A stretch of DNA of 34,926 nucleotides from CAVAWX01 sp963642995. Its GTDB lineage: Bacteria > Actinomycetota > Coriobacteriia > Coriobacteriales > QAMH01. Below, piece by piece: positions 23,142-31,800 of this stretch. How positions within the stretch are numbered: position 1 is the stretch's first letter; every line of letters begins with the position of its first letter. Location: the NCBI GenBank assembly GCA_963642995.1, contig CAVIIZ010000016.1, positions 1 to 34,926 on the forward strand, written 5' to 3'. Position numbers and translations under genes: made by a program. Under the pieces are notes generated by a model. The model saw nothing but the letters and a program-made list of their open reading frames with translations, was not told the origin of the DNA and made no database searches.

Positions 23142-24142
23142 TGCAGGCGCCGTCCGGAACCTGCGGCCGGGACAAGGCCGCCTCCTATCTTTTCCATGCC
23201 CTCGAGGCAGGGCAGCTGACCCACGCGTACCTGCTTGCGGGCGCGACGGCCGCCACGCGCCGCGAGCTTGCCCGGCGTTTCGCGGCCGCAGTGCTGGCGG
23301 CGGCCGACGGCGAGGGGGCGGCCGCAGGGGAGCTTGCCGGGGAAATCGCCGAAGGCGGGCATCCCGACTTGCGCGAACTGTCGCCTGCCGGCGCGGGGGC
23401 GTATCTGGTCGAGCAGGTGCGCGAGGTGGTGGCCGACGCCGCGCTCGCCCCCATACGCGCCAAGCGCAAGGTCTACATCTTCGACGACGCCGAGTGCCTG
23501 GCCGGGCCTGCGGCGAACGCGTTGCTGAAAACGTTGGAAGAGCCGCCGGCGGACGTGGTGTGCGTGCTTTTGGCGCGCACCCCCGGCGCGTTGCTGCCCA
23601 CCTTGCGCAGCCGCTGCGTCGTCTTGGGCATGGCCTTCGAGGAGGAGCGCCGCGCGGAGGACACCGTGCTTTTCGAGCTGCTGTTCTCGCTTGCGATGCG
23701 GGCGGACAACCGCGCGGTGCTCGCGGGCGCGAAGGCGATGGTCGCCTCCGCCGATGCAGGAGACGGCGAGCTGGAAAAACGCCACAACGAGGAGGCGGAC
23801 GCCTACGCCGACTATCTGACGGCCGGCGCGCGCAAGGCGATGGCAGAGCGGCACAAACGCGAGGAGAGGAGCGCGAAGCGCGGGGGCCTGGACGCGCAGC
23901 TGGCGCTTGCGCGCTCGTGGCTGCGCGATTGCCTGCTCGTGCAGCAGGGCGCCGATGCCCTGGTGCGCCATGCCTGGTGCGTGCAGCGCACGGCGCAGGT
24001 GGCAGGCCGGACAAACCCGTCCGGGGTGCTGGCCGCCATCGAGGCCGTGAACACCTGCGAGCACCGCATTCACTATAATGTGACACCACAGCTTGCCTGC
24101 GAGGCGATGCTGTTCGAGATCAGGAGGGCCTTATGCCGATGA
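23141..24142 (+). CDS. holB: DNA polymerase III delta' subunit
   Basis: Clamp-loader subunit that helps open the beta clamp. The 333-residue product has the delta'/gamma-type fold: HAYLLAGAT in place of a P-loop (no GKT, so it does not bind ATP there, as usual for delta'), VREVVADAALAP, KVYIFDDAECLAGPAANALL, KTLEEPPADVVCVLLA, and TLRSRCVVL. No zinc cysteines. The start ATG overlaps the tmk stop; the last 10 bases overlap the start of ricT. A TATAAT (24074-24079) inside its 3' part could give ricT an extra promoter. Confidence 0.9.
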   Translation: MQAPSGTCGRDKAASYLFHALEAGQLTHAYLLAGATAATRRELARRFAAAVLAAADGEGAAAGELAGEIAEGGHPDLRELSPAGAGAYLVEQVREVVADAALAPIRAKRKVYIFDDAECLAGPAANALLKTLEEPPADVVCVLLARTPGALLPTLRSRCVVLGMAFEEERRAEDTVLFELLFSLAMRADNRAVLAGAKAMVASADAGDGELEKRHNEEADAYADYLTAGARKAMAERHKREERSAKRGGLDAQLALARSWLRDCLLVQQGADALVRHAWCVQRTAQVAGRTNPSGVLAAIEAVNTCEHRIHYNVTPQLACEAMLFEIRRALCR

Positions 24143-25641
24143 TGGCTGTTGTGCGCCTTCGCTATTCGTCCAAAGACTATTGGTTCGATCCGGCGGGCGC
24201 GGACATACACGAGGGCGACCACGTGCTGGTCACCACGGAGCGCGGGCAGGACATGGGCCTTGTCGTCGCGGAGCCCGTGGACATGGCCGCCGACCTCGTC
24301 CCCGATTCGCTCAAACCCATCGACCGGCTGGCGACCGAGGAGGATTTCGCCCGCGCCGCCGAGCTCGAGGAGAAGTCGCGCGCCGCGATGGCGGTGTTTC
24401 ACGAGCTGGCCGACAAGCACGAGCTGGACATGAAGCCGGCCGCCGTGCACTTCCTCTTCGACGGCAAGCGCGCCACCTTCTACTTCACCGCAGACGCGCG
24501 CGTGGACTTCCGCTCGCTCGTGCGCGATCTGGCCTCGCATTTTCACGTGCGCGTGGACATGCGGCAGGTGGGCGTGCGCGACGAGGCCCGCATGGTCGGC
24601 GGCCTGGGGCATTGCGGCGAGCAGCTGTGCTGCGCCAGGCTCGGCGGCGAGCTGCAGCCGGTGTCGATCCGCATGGCAAAAGAGCAAGACCTCTCGCTGA
24701 ACCCGGGCAAGATCTCCGGATTGTGCGGGCGCCTCATGTGCTGTCTGCACTACGAGTACGAGGCCTACAAGGACTTCAAGCAGCGCGCGCCGAAGAAAAA
24801 CGCCGTCATCGAGACGCCGGCGGGCACGGGCAAGGTCGTCGAGTTCGACATGCCGCACGAGCGCCTCACCCTGCGCATGGAGGACGGGTCGCGCCTGGTC
24901 GTGCCGCTTGATGCGATGGACACGGGCGGCAAGGAGCCCAGGGAGGGCGAGCGCCTGCGCCCCTGCCACATCGGCGACGAGGCCTTCGAGCGCATCAACG
25001 AGGAGCTGCGCCGCGACAAGACGCTGGCCATGATGGGCGGCAAGGTGTTCAGCGACAATCCGGAACTGGCAGACCGCGAGGCGAAGGGCGGCTCCATCGA
25101 GCGCAACGAGGGCGCCGGCACCGTGCGCAAGCGCCGCCGCAAGTCCGCGGACACGCGGTCCTCTTCCTCGTCGTCGGGGGGCAGGCGCCGGCGCCGCGGG
25201 CGGGGCGGCAAAGAAGACGGCGGCAGCCAGGCTTCGGGCGGCGGCGAGAAGGCGCGCGACACCCGCAAGCGGCGGCGCTCCGTTTCCGCGGCGGCGGGCG
25301 AGAAGGCGCATCGCGAAGACGGCGGCCCGAACGCGGGCGGCGGCTCGCGCAGCTCCTCGAAAAAGAAGAAGGGCGGCACGGGCGGCGCCGGCGGCGCGGG
25401 CGCACCCAAGAAGAAGGGCGGCGCCCGTCCCGGCCAGCACTCCTCGTCTATCAGCGGGGATGCGGCGCAGCGCCGCGGCGGCGGCCCGAACGACGGCGGC
25501 TCCGCAAACGGCTCGGGCGGCACAAACGGCGGCGGCGGCAGGCGCAGGCGGCGCAGGCGGCGCGGCGGCTCCGGCAGCGGCGGCAACGGCAATCCCGGCG
25601 GCTCCGCAAACGGCTCCGCCTCCGGCGCCGGCGGCGAGTAG
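24133..25641 (+). CDS. ricT: RicT/PSP1-domain protein with long basic low-complexity tail
   Basis: Homologue of B. subtilis YaaT/RicT, which with RicA and RicF controls RNA processing by RNase Y. The PSP1 domain occupies residues 1-280, with the six cysteines that hold FeS in the family (GHCGEQLCC at 159-167, GLCGRLMCC at 196-204). The protein is 502 residues, nearly twice the family's usual length (about 270). The extra part from about 330 is disordered and rich in Gly, Ser, Lys and Arg, with runs such as RRRRRGRGG and an 8-Arg stretch near 470, reminiscent of RGG-type RNA-binding tails. AGGAGG lies just before the ATG, inside holB. No RicA or RicF is seen nearby. Confidence 0.9.
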   Translation: MPMMAVVRLRYSSKDYWFDPAGADIHEGDHVLVTTERGQDMGLVVAEPVDMAADLVPDSLKPIDRLATEEDFARAAELEEKSRAAMAVFHELADKHELDMKPAAVHFLFDGKRATFYFTADARVDFRSLVRDLASHFHVRVDMRQVGVRDEARMVGGLGHCGEQLCCARLGGELQPVSIRMAKEQDLSLNPGKISGLCGRLMCCLHYEYEAYKDFKQRAPKKNAVIETPAGTGKVVEFDMPHERLTLRMEDGSRLVVPLDAMDTGGKEPREGERLRPCHIGDEAFERINEELRRDKTLAMMGGKVFSDNPELADREAKGGSIERNEGAGTVRKRRRKSADTRSSSSSSGGRRRRRGRGGKEDGGSQASGGGEKARDTRKRRRSVSAAAGEKAHREDGGPNAGGGSRSSSKKKKGGTGGAGGAGAPKKKGGARPGQHSSSISGDAAQRRGGGPNDGGSANGSGGTNGGGGRRRRRRRRGGSGSGGNGNPGGSANGSASGAGGE

Positions 25642-25730
25642 GGCGCCGCGTCTGCGCCCTTCACCCTGCCCATATAGAACCACACCATTTTCCCCTTGCG
25701 CGAAAGCCCCGTCCGTGCGGGGCGCTCGCC

Positions 25731-25736
25731 TATAAT
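25731..25736 (+). promoter_or_regulatory. Possible -10 box before the antiporter gene
   Basis: An exact TATAAT lies 63 bp before the antiporter ATG, just after a GCCCCG/CGGGGC hairpin (25706-25722) that may end the ricT transcript. There is no convincing -35 at the right distance. Confidence 0.35.
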
Positions 25737-25798
25737 CGGGCGCACTTGAACCGCAACGGGCGCACCCGAGCACTTGGCCGCCCCCGAAGGAGAACCTC

Positions 25799-27448
25799 AT
25801 GGAGATACTCGGCACCGCATGGGCGCTGCTGCCGCCGATCGTCGCGATTGTCTTGGCGCTTGCCACAAAGGAGACCTACACCTCGCTGTTCGTCGGCGTC
25901 GTCGTCGGCGCCGTCTTGCTGGCCGCCGCCTCCGGCGATGCGGTGAACACCTTGAACTACATCATCAGCGGCGAGGTCTACAGCGCCGACGCCGTCACGA
26001 GCGGCGCGGCTCCCGGCGTCGCCGTCGGCTCCGAGGTGCCGGACGCCTTGGCAGACAGCGTCTCCGAGGTCGGATTGATCCCGGCGCTGTCCGGCTCGGC
26101 GGGCATCTTCGTCTTTCTCGTCATACTCGGCATCATCGTCGCGCTGATTAACTCGGCGGGCGTTTCGGCGGCCTTCGGCGATTGGGCGGCCCGTCACGTG
26201 AAGTCGCGCGTCGGCGCCCAGCTCGCGGCCTTCTTGCTCGGCGTCCTCATCTTCATCGACGACTACTTCAACTGCCTGACGGTCGGCGCGGTCATGACGC
26301 CGGTCACCGACGCCGAAAAGGTCTCGCGCGCCAAGCTCTCCTACATCATCGACGCGACGGCGGCCCCCATCTGCATGATCGCGCCCATCTCGTCGTGGGC
26401 GGCGGCCGTCTCGGACACGGCGTCCGGCCTGGACACGGGCATCTCGGGCATCCAGCTGTTCATCAACGCCATCCCCTTCAACTTCTACTCGCTGCTCACC
26501 ATCGTCTTCGTCGTCGGCCTCGTCTTGATGGGCTTCGATTACGGCCCCATGGCAAAAGCGGAGCTGAAGGCGCGCCGCGACGGCGACCTGGGGGCGCTTT
26601 CGGAGGCGGAAAAGCCCGTGAACGAGCGCGCGCGGGTCTTCGACATGCTCTTGCCCATCGTCGTCTTGATCGTCACCTGCGTGGTGGGCATGATGTACGT
26701 GGGCGGCTTTTGGGAGGCCGGCGGCGACTACTACATGGACCTCGCGGGCGCGTTCGGCAACACGGCCGCGGGCACGGCCCTGCCCTGGGGCTCGATCATC
26801 GCGCTCGTCTTCACCTTCATCTACTACCTCGCGCGCGGCATCCTGAAATTCCCCGAGGCGGCCGACTGCTTCATCGAGGGCTTCAAGGCCATGGTGCCCG
26901 CCATGATCATCCTCGTGTTCGCCCTCACGCTGAAGTCGCTCACCACGGCGCTCGGCGCGGCGCTGTTCGTGAGCAACGCGCTGGCGGGCGCGGCCGAGGC
27001 GCTCTACATGCTGCTGCCGGCCATCATCTTCCTCGTGGCGCTGGGCCTGGCCTTTGCCACGGGCACGAGCTGGGGCACCTTCGGCATACTCATCCCCATC
27101 GTCGTGGCGGTGTTTCCCTCCACGTCGACGCTTTTGACCATCGGCATCTCGGCGTGCCTGGCCGGCGCGGTGTGCGGCGACCACATCAGCCCCATCTCGG
27201 ACACCACCGTCATGGCCTCCGCCGGCGCGAACGTCGACCACATCGAGCACGTGAACACGCAGCTGCCCTATGCGCTGACGGTGGCGGCCGTCTCGTTTGC
27301 GATGTTTCTCGTGGCCGGCTTCGTGCAGAACTGGATGGTCTGCCTGCCCGTCGGCGTGGCGGCCACCATCGTCGTGCTGGTCGTGCTGCGCAACACCGCG
27401 GGCAAGGCCTCGCTTGCGCCTGCCGCGGCGGATGCGGCGGGCGACTAG
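25799..27448 (+). CDS. NhaC-family Na+/H+ antiporter
   Basis: 549-residue multi-pass membrane protein of the NhaC-type antiporter family (PF03553), with about 12 hydrophobic segments. Family motifs are present: FIDDYFNCLTVGAVMTPVTD in the first half and CGDHISPISDTTVMAS in the second, both typical of ion-binding sites. AAGGAG lies 7 bp before the ATG. It is transcribed alone after ricT. Some family members move other cations or amino acids, so the substrate is not certain from sequence. Confidence 0.88.
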   Translation: MEILGTAWALLPPIVAIVLALATKETYTSLFVGVVVGAVLLAAASGDAVNTLNYIISGEVYSADAVTSGAAPGVAVGSEVPDALADSVSEVGLIPALSGSAGIFVFLVILGIIVALINSAGVSAAFGDWAARHVKSRVGAQLAAFLLGVLIFIDDYFNCLTVGAVMTPVTDAEKVSRAKLSYIIDATAAPICMIAPISSWAAAVSDTASGLDTGISGIQLFINAIPFNFYSLLTIVFVVGLVLMGFDYGPMAKAELKARRDGDLGALSEAEKPVNERARVFDMLLPIVVLIVTCVVGMMYVGGFWEAGGDYYMDLAGAFGNTAAGTALPWGSIIALVFTFIYYLARGILKFPEAADCFIEGFKAMVPAMIILVFALTLKSLTTALGAALFVSNALAGAAEALYMLLPAIIFLVALGLAFATGTSWGTFGILIPIVVAVFPSTSTLLTIGISACLAGAVCGDHISPISDTTVMASAGANVDHIEHVNTQLPYALTVAAVSFAMFLVAGFVQNWMVCLPVGVAATIVVLVVLRNTAGKASLAPAAADAAGD

Positions 27449-27570
27449 ATGGCGAAGCGCGCCGCGGCCGGCTTCTCGGCCGGGCTTCCCGTGGCGGCCT
27501 TGCGAAGTTTTACGGGAAAACACGAGACGCCCACGCGCGCGCCGCACGTCGGGCGGGTACAATGCCGCGC

Positions 27571-27747
27571 ATGAGAAAAGACAAGGACAACCCCATCGAT
27601 TGGGGCGGCTTCGACCCCAACCAGCAGCAGCCCAAGAGCCACACGGCGGTCCTGGCCGTGTGCGCCATCGCCGTCGTCGTGGTCGCCGTCGTCGTGTTTT
27701 GCGCGGTGGGATGCGCGGAGCTGGCAAGTGTCTTCTCCCGAAGCTAG
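27571..27747 (+). CDS. Small single-pass membrane protein overlapping hemH
   Basis: 58 residues: a polar N-terminus (MRKDKDNPIDWGGFDPNQQQ), one strong hydrophobic segment (residues 26-46, AVLAVCAIAVVVVAVVVFC), and a short tail. The 3' end overlaps the ferrochelatase start by 20 bp in another frame. An ATG at 27562 is in frame; neither start has a strong ribosome binding site, and a TACAAT sits at 27558-27563. Not recognised as any family. Coding potential is supported only by the clear membrane helix and the tight join with hemH. Confidence 0.5.
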   Translation: MRKDKDNPIDWGGFDPNQQQPKSHTAVLAVCAIAVVVVAVVVFCAVGCAELASVFSRS

Positions 27748-28798
27748 GGTGAAGACGGGCGTCCTGCTCGTGAACACGGGCACCCCCGCCGAACCGACCG
27801 TCGACGGCGTCCGCGCCTTTCTGGCCGAGATGCTCGCCGACCCCATGCTGGTCTCGATGCCGCGCCCGCTGTGGAACATCATCTTGAACCGCTTCATCTT
27901 GCCGCGCCGCCCGCAGCGCACCGTCCGCGCGTACCAGGAGGTGTGGACGGATGCCGGCGCGCCGTTTCTGCTCACGTCGCTGCGCCAGCGCGACCTGCTC
28001 GCCGCGGAGTTGGAACGCCGTGCCGCACAAGGGGGCGCCGCGGCCGGCGCCTGGCAAGTGGAGCTGGCCATGCGCTACGGCGCTCCGTCGATAGCGGAGG
28101 GGCTCGAGGCGCTTTGCGCGGGCGGGTGCGGGCGCGTCGTCGTGGTGCCGATGTATCCGCAGTACGTGCGCGTGTGCGCGGGCACCTGCCTGAAGGAGGC
28201 GCGCGCGCAACTCGACGCGCTGGCCGGCCGGACGGGGTGGCGGCCGCAATTGCTCGAGGTGGAGAGATTTCACGAGCAGCCCGCCTACCTCGACGCGCTG
28301 GCAGACAGCGTGCGCGCGTGCTGGGAGTGGCATGCGGGCGCGAAGCTGCTCGTCTCGTTTCACTCGACGCTGCTTTCCGACATACGCGCGGGCGATCCCT
28401 ACGAGCGCCAGACGAAGGAGACGGCCGTCGCCCTCGCGCGGCGCCTGGGAGTGCCCGACGAGGACCTCGTCGTGGCGTACCAGTCGCGTTTCGACAACCG
28501 CAAGTGGCTCGCGCCGTTCACCGACGCGACCGCGGAGATCTTGGGCGCGACGGGCACCGCCGACCTGTGCGTCGCGGCGCCCGGATTCGTCGCCGACAAC
28601 ATAGAGACGACCATCGAGCTGGGCCGCGGCCTGCGCGATCTGTTCATGAAGGAGGCGCGCCGTTTCGGCACGACCGCGCCGCGCTTCACCCTCGTGCCCG
28701 CCCTGGGCGCCGCCCCCGGTCTGATAGCGGCGCTGGCCGACGCCGTGGATGCCGCCTTGCTCGAGGGCGCGCCCTCCTCCGCCGTGCCCTCCGCCTGA
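27728..28798 (+). CDS. hemH: Ferrochelatase (probably coproporphyrin type)
   Basis: Inserts iron into the porphyrin ring late in haem synthesis; actinobacteria usually use the coproporphyrin III route. The 356-residue product begins with the family VLLVNTGTPAEPTVDGVRAF and PRRPQRTVRAYQEVWTDAGA, carries the active-site histidine in LLVSFHSTLLSDIRAGDPY (usual HGIP replaced by HSTL), and the acidic partner region GFVADNIETTIEL. The start is a GTG at 27728 with GGAG 7 bp upstream; a GTG at 27749 is in frame. No other haem gene is in the window, so the product could serve a salvage role. The C-terminus is Ala-rich. Confidence 0.9.
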   Translation: MSSPEARVKTGVLLVNTGTPAEPTVDGVRAFLAEMLADPMLVSMPRPLWNIILNRFILPRRPQRTVRAYQEVWTDAGAPFLLTSLRQRDLLAAELERRAAQGGAAAGAWQVELAMRYGAPSIAEGLEALCAGGCGRVVVVPMYPQYVRVCAGTCLKEARAQLDALAGRTGWRPQLLEVERFHEQPAYLDALADSVRACWEWHAGAKLLVSFHSTLLSDIRAGDPYERQTKETAVALARRLGVPDEDLVVAYQSRFDNRKWLAPFTDATAEILGATGTADLCVAAPGFVADNIETTIELGRGLRDLFMKEARRFGTTAPRFTLVPALGAAPGLIAALADAVDAALLEGAPSSAVPSA

Positions 28799-28923
28799 GA
28801 CTCTGTTTGGCTGGTGTCCTGCAAGGAGCTGGCGGGCACGACGCAGAGCGCAAATCCGCATGGCGCGGTCGCTCACAGCTGGTACCATGATGCCATCTTG
28901 CATTCGCGGAGGTGGTGCTGGCA

Positions 28924-29211
28924 GTGAACGAGGTGTATGTGGACGATAGGGTGGAAACACGGCATCCTGAACTGCACATCACAAAGGAGGATGCCGCCAC
29001 GGCCTGGCACAACGTTGTCAAGAGCAAACCAAGGCTCGGAAAGAACCCGGACGAATACCTTGCGATAGGCATCGACGGCAAGGGAAGAATGATGGAGCTG
29101 GTCGCAGTCCGGGACGGCGAGGGGGATTTCCTCATCTACCACGCGTTCACGCCACCGCAGGGCAATGCGAAAAGAGAGCTCGGCATCGCGGGAAGGGGCA
29201 ATAGAAAATGA
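28924..29211 (+). CDS. Putative BrnT-like toxin of a toxin-antitoxin pair
   Basis: 95-residue protein with the layout of small BrnT/RelE-type toxins: a helix (ITKEDAATAWHNV), then beta-strands EYLAIGIDGKGRMMELVAV and GDFLIYHAF, the family order of an acidic N-terminus and a G-R-M/L-E-L-V strand. It is not clearly assigned to one named family. Start: GGAGG at 28908-28912 favours the GTG at 28924; GTGs at 28912 and 28915 are too close. The stop overlaps the next ORF by ATGA, and that ORF is a ribbon-helix-helix protein, a typical antitoxin partner. Confidence 0.6.
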   Translation: MNEVYVDDRVETRHPELHITKEDAATAWHNVVKSKPRLGKNPDEYLAIGIDGKGRMMELVAVRDGEGDFLIYHAFTPPQGNAKRELGIAGRGNRK

Positions 29212-29483
29212 ACAACGAGGAACTGCACGAGAAGTTCGGCGTGACGGCCGGGCAGCTGGACGCGTGGGCCGAGGAGTACGAGAACGCGGACTGGTCGGGC
29301 ATGCGTTTCGGCAAGGCTGTCGACGGCACGCCCGATATCGCAGAAGAGCCGTTCGACTCCATCACAGTCAAGCTTCCCCGTTCGCGTGTCGTTGCCATGA
29401 AGAAGATCCAGAAGGAGAGCGGAATCACCAAGTCGGATTTCGTGAGAAGGGCTATAGACAACGAACTCGTGTCCATGGCCTGA
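29208..29483 (+). CDS. Putative ribbon-helix-helix antitoxin
   Basis: 91 residues. The C-terminal half is a CopG/Arc-type ribbon-helix-helix: DSITVKLPRSRVVAMKKI, then KESGITKSDFVRRAIDNEL. The N-terminal half (EKFGVTAGQLDAWAEEYEN, DWSGMRFGKAVDG) probably holds the toxin-binding part. The ATG overlaps the upstream gene's stop (ATGA). Such antitoxins usually autoregulate the operon. The pair lies about 200 bp before porC; it may be an acquired module, but no boundaries can be seen. Confidence 0.7.
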   Translation: MNNEELHEKFGVTAGQLDAWAEEYENADWSGMRFGKAVDGTPDIAEEPFDSITVKLPRSRVVAMKKIQKESGITKSDFVRRAIDNELVSMA

Positions 29484-29690
29484 TGGAAGCGCGCGCCCAC
29501 AGGGGTATTCGCCCTCTGGGCGGTTTGCCCGCTTGAAGCGGCTCCCTCCCTCGCATACCCTTGCAAGGACAAGCTCGCGTTCGGCGCGTCGGACGGCCGG
29601 CACAGATGCAGCGCCCGGCATCGCGGCGCGCCCGCTGCGGCGGGCGGACATATCTTCACCACAGATACAGCGAGAGGAAAGGAGATCCCG

Positions 29691-30266
29691 ATGGCGAAAC
29701 TGACCGAGATCCGCTGGCATGCCCGCGCAGGCCAGGGAGCGGTGACCGCGGCCAAGCTCGTGGCCGAGACCGCGCTTTCGCAGGGCCGCTACATGCAGGC
29801 CATGCCGGAGTACGGGCCGGAGCGCACGGGCGCCCCCATGAAGGCGTTCACCCGCGTGTGCGACGAGCCCATCGAGGTGCACAACAACATCACGAACCCG
29901 CAGATAGTCGTCGTGCTCGACGACACGCTGCTCGACCTCGAGGACGTGACGGCCGGCATCGAGGCGGGCGGCTGCGTCGTCTTGAACACGACCATGGCGC
30001 CGGCGGCCGCCCGCGAGAAGCTGGGCGTGGCCGACGACGTCGTGGTGGCCACGGTGGACGCGACGGGCATCGCCATGCAGACCATCAAGCGCAACATCCC
30101 CAACACGCCGATGGTCGCGGCCGTCAGCAAGGTCACCGGCGTCGTGCCGCTCGACTCCTTCACCGAGCACCTGAAGAGCACGTTCGGCGCGAAGTTCACC
30201 CAGGAGGTCATCGACGCGAACCTGAAGAGCGTCGAGCGCGCATACGAGGAGGTGCAGACGGCATGA
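29691..30266 (+). CDS. porC: 2-oxoacid:ferredoxin oxidoreductase gamma subunit
   Basis: First gene of a four-subunit pyruvate (or other 2-oxoacid) ferredoxin oxidoreductase. The 191-residue protein has the gamma-family pattern RWHARAGQGAVTAAKLVAE, then EYGPERTGAPMKAFTRV and LNTTMAP. GAAAGGAG lies before the ATG. The stop overlaps porD by four bases (ATGA). About 200 bp lie upstream, with a GCCCGC/GCGGGC hairpin (29630-29645) in the leader. Confidence 0.93.
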   Translation: MAKLTEIRWHARAGQGAVTAAKLVAETALSQGRYMQAMPEYGPERTGAPMKAFTRVCDEPIEVHNNITNPQIVVVLDDTLLDLEDVTAGIEAGGCVVLNTTMAPAAAREKLGVADDVVVATVDATGIAMQTIKRNIPNTPMVAAVSKVTGVVPLDSFTEHLKSTFGAKFTQEVIDANLKSVERAYEEVQTA

Positions 30267-30586
30267 CGAGGCATTGGGACGTTTCAAAGGTCCACGAATG
30301 GAAGGCGGCCGAGTTTCCCATCGGCGCCGTCGAGATCGAGGGCGGCAACTCGAAGGACTACATCACGGGCGGCTGGCGCGCCGAGCGTCCGGTGTGGGAC
30401 GCGGACACCTGCACGAGCTGCATGCTGTGCTGGGTCATGTGCCCGGATTCGTCCATCATGGTGAAAGACGGCCAGATGACGGGCGTGGACTACGACCACT
30501 GCAAGGGTTGCGGCATCTGCGTGAAGGAATGCAAGTTCGGCGCCCTGCACATGGTCCTCGAGTCCGAGGCGAAGGAGGCGAGGTAG
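30263..30586 (+). CDS. porD: 2-oxoacid:ferredoxin oxidoreductase delta subunit (2x 4Fe-4S)
   Basis: 107-residue ferredoxin-like subunit carrying electrons from the TPP site. Two [4Fe-4S] motifs are visible: CTSCMLCWVMCP with cysteines at 50, 53, 56 and 60, and CKGCGICVKEC at 80, 83, 86 and 90. The start overlaps the porC stop (ATGA); porA begins 2 bp after its stop. Confidence 0.95.
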   Translation: MTRHWDVSKVHEWKAAEFPIGAVEIEGGNSKDYITGGWRAERPVWDADTCTSCMLCWVMCPDSSIMVKDGQMTGVDYDHCKGCGICVKECKFGALHMVLESEAKEAR

Positions 30587-30588
30587 AC

Positions 30589-31782
30589 ATGGCAGCGACA
30601 AAGCCGAAGCAGACGGTGCTGTCCGCGACGGGCAACCAGATGGTGTGCGAGGCGTTTCGCCAGGCAGACCCCGACGTCGTGTGCGCGTACCCCATCACCC
30701 CGCAGACCACCATCGTCGAGGGCTTCGCCAAGCACGTGGCAAACGGGCGCGTCCACACCGAGTTCGTGGCCGTCGAGTCCGAGCACTCGTCCATGAGCGC
30801 CTGCATCGGGTCGGCCGCGGCCGGCGCGCGCACCTTCACCGCCACGTCCAGCCAGGGTCTGGCCTACATGTGGGAGGAGCTGCACATCGCGGCCGGCATG
30901 CGCTTGCCCATCGTCATGGCCAACGCCAACCGCGCCCTGTCCGCGCCCATCAACATCCACGGCGACCACTCCGACGTCATGGGCGCGCGCGACACCGGCT
31001 GGCTGCTCTTCTTCGCCGAGACGGCCCAGGAGGCCTACGACAACACCCTCATCTCGATCCGCGTGGCAGAAGACGCGGCGGTGCGCCTGCCCGTCATGAC
31101 GACGCTCGACGGCTTCATCACCACGCACGCCATGGAGCGCTGCGAGCTGATGGACGACGCGACGGTGAAGAAGTTCGTGGGCGAGAACAAGCCCGTCTAC
31201 CCGTTGCTCGACTGCGACAACCCCGTCGCGCACGGTTCGTTTGCCGACCAGGACACCTACTTCGAGCTGCACAAGGCGCTGCGCGACGTGGCCTGCGCGA
31301 GCAAGCCCGTGGTGAAGAAGGCAGGCGACGAGTGGGCAAAGCTCTGCGGCCGCCCGTTCGACTTCGTGGACTGCTACGGCTGCGAGGACGCCGAGTTCAC
31401 CATCGTGGTGCTGGGCTCGTGCGCGGGCAACGCGCGGCATGTGGCCCGCGAGCTGCGCGGGCGCGGGGTGAAGGCCGGCGTCGCGCGCATCCGCGTGCTG
31501 CGCCCCTTCCCGGCAGAGGAGCTGGTGGCTGCGCTGGCCGGCGCGAAGGCCGTCGCGGTGCTCGACCGCTCCGACAACTTCTCCGGGCAGTTCGCGCCCG
31601 TCGGCCACGAGGTCGCCGCGGCGCTCTACGCTGCCGGCGCGGCCATCCCGCTGAAAAACTACGTGTACGGCCTGGGCGGCCACGACGTCACCTGCGCGCA
31701 GATGGAGCAGGTGTATTCCGACCTGCAAAAGCTCGCGGCGGGCAAGCTCGACGCGGGCTGCGCCTATCTGGGCTGCCGATAA
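30589..31782 (+). CDS. porA: 2-oxoacid:ferredoxin oxidoreductase alpha subunit
   Basis: 397-residue pyrimidine-binding subunit. Motifs are AYPITPQTTIVEGFAKHV near the N-terminus, AVESEHSSMSACIGSAAAGA, TATSSQGLAYMWEELHIAAG, and NRALSAPINIHGDHSDVMGA; the C-terminal domain follows (SCAGNARHVARELRGRGV). The order gamma-delta-alpha-beta matches the archaeal/Thermotoga-type pyruvate:ferredoxin oxidoreductase. AAGGAGG lies upstream in porD. Confidence 0.95.
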   Translation: MAATKPKQTVLSATGNQMVCEAFRQADPDVVCAYPITPQTTIVEGFAKHVANGRVHTEFVAVESEHSSMSACIGSAAAGARTFTATSSQGLAYMWEELHIAAGMRLPIVMANANRALSAPINIHGDHSDVMGARDTGWLLFFAETAQEAYDNTLISIRVAEDAAVRLPVMTTLDGFITTHAMERCELMDDATVKKFVGENKPVYPLLDCDNPVAHGSFADQDTYFELHKALRDVACASKPVVKKAGDEWAKLCGRPFDFVDCYGCEDAEFTIVVLGSCAGNARHVARELRGRGVKAGVARIRVLRPFPAEELVAALAGAKAVAVLDRSDNFSGQFAPVGHEVAAALYAAGAAIPLKNYVYGLGGHDVTCAQMEQVYSDLQKLAAGKLDAGCAYLGCR

Positions 31783-31800
31783 GGAAAGGGGAGAATAGAC

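Noticed and set aside
23219..23280. HolB as a defective gene because it lacks a P-loop
   Set aside because: Delta' subunits commonly lack ATP-binding motifs, so this is normal for the family.
27449..27574. 41-codon reading frame between the antiporter and the small membrane protein
   Set aside because: It begins directly after the antiporter stop with no ribosome binding site and encodes an unstructured Ala/Arg-rich peptide.
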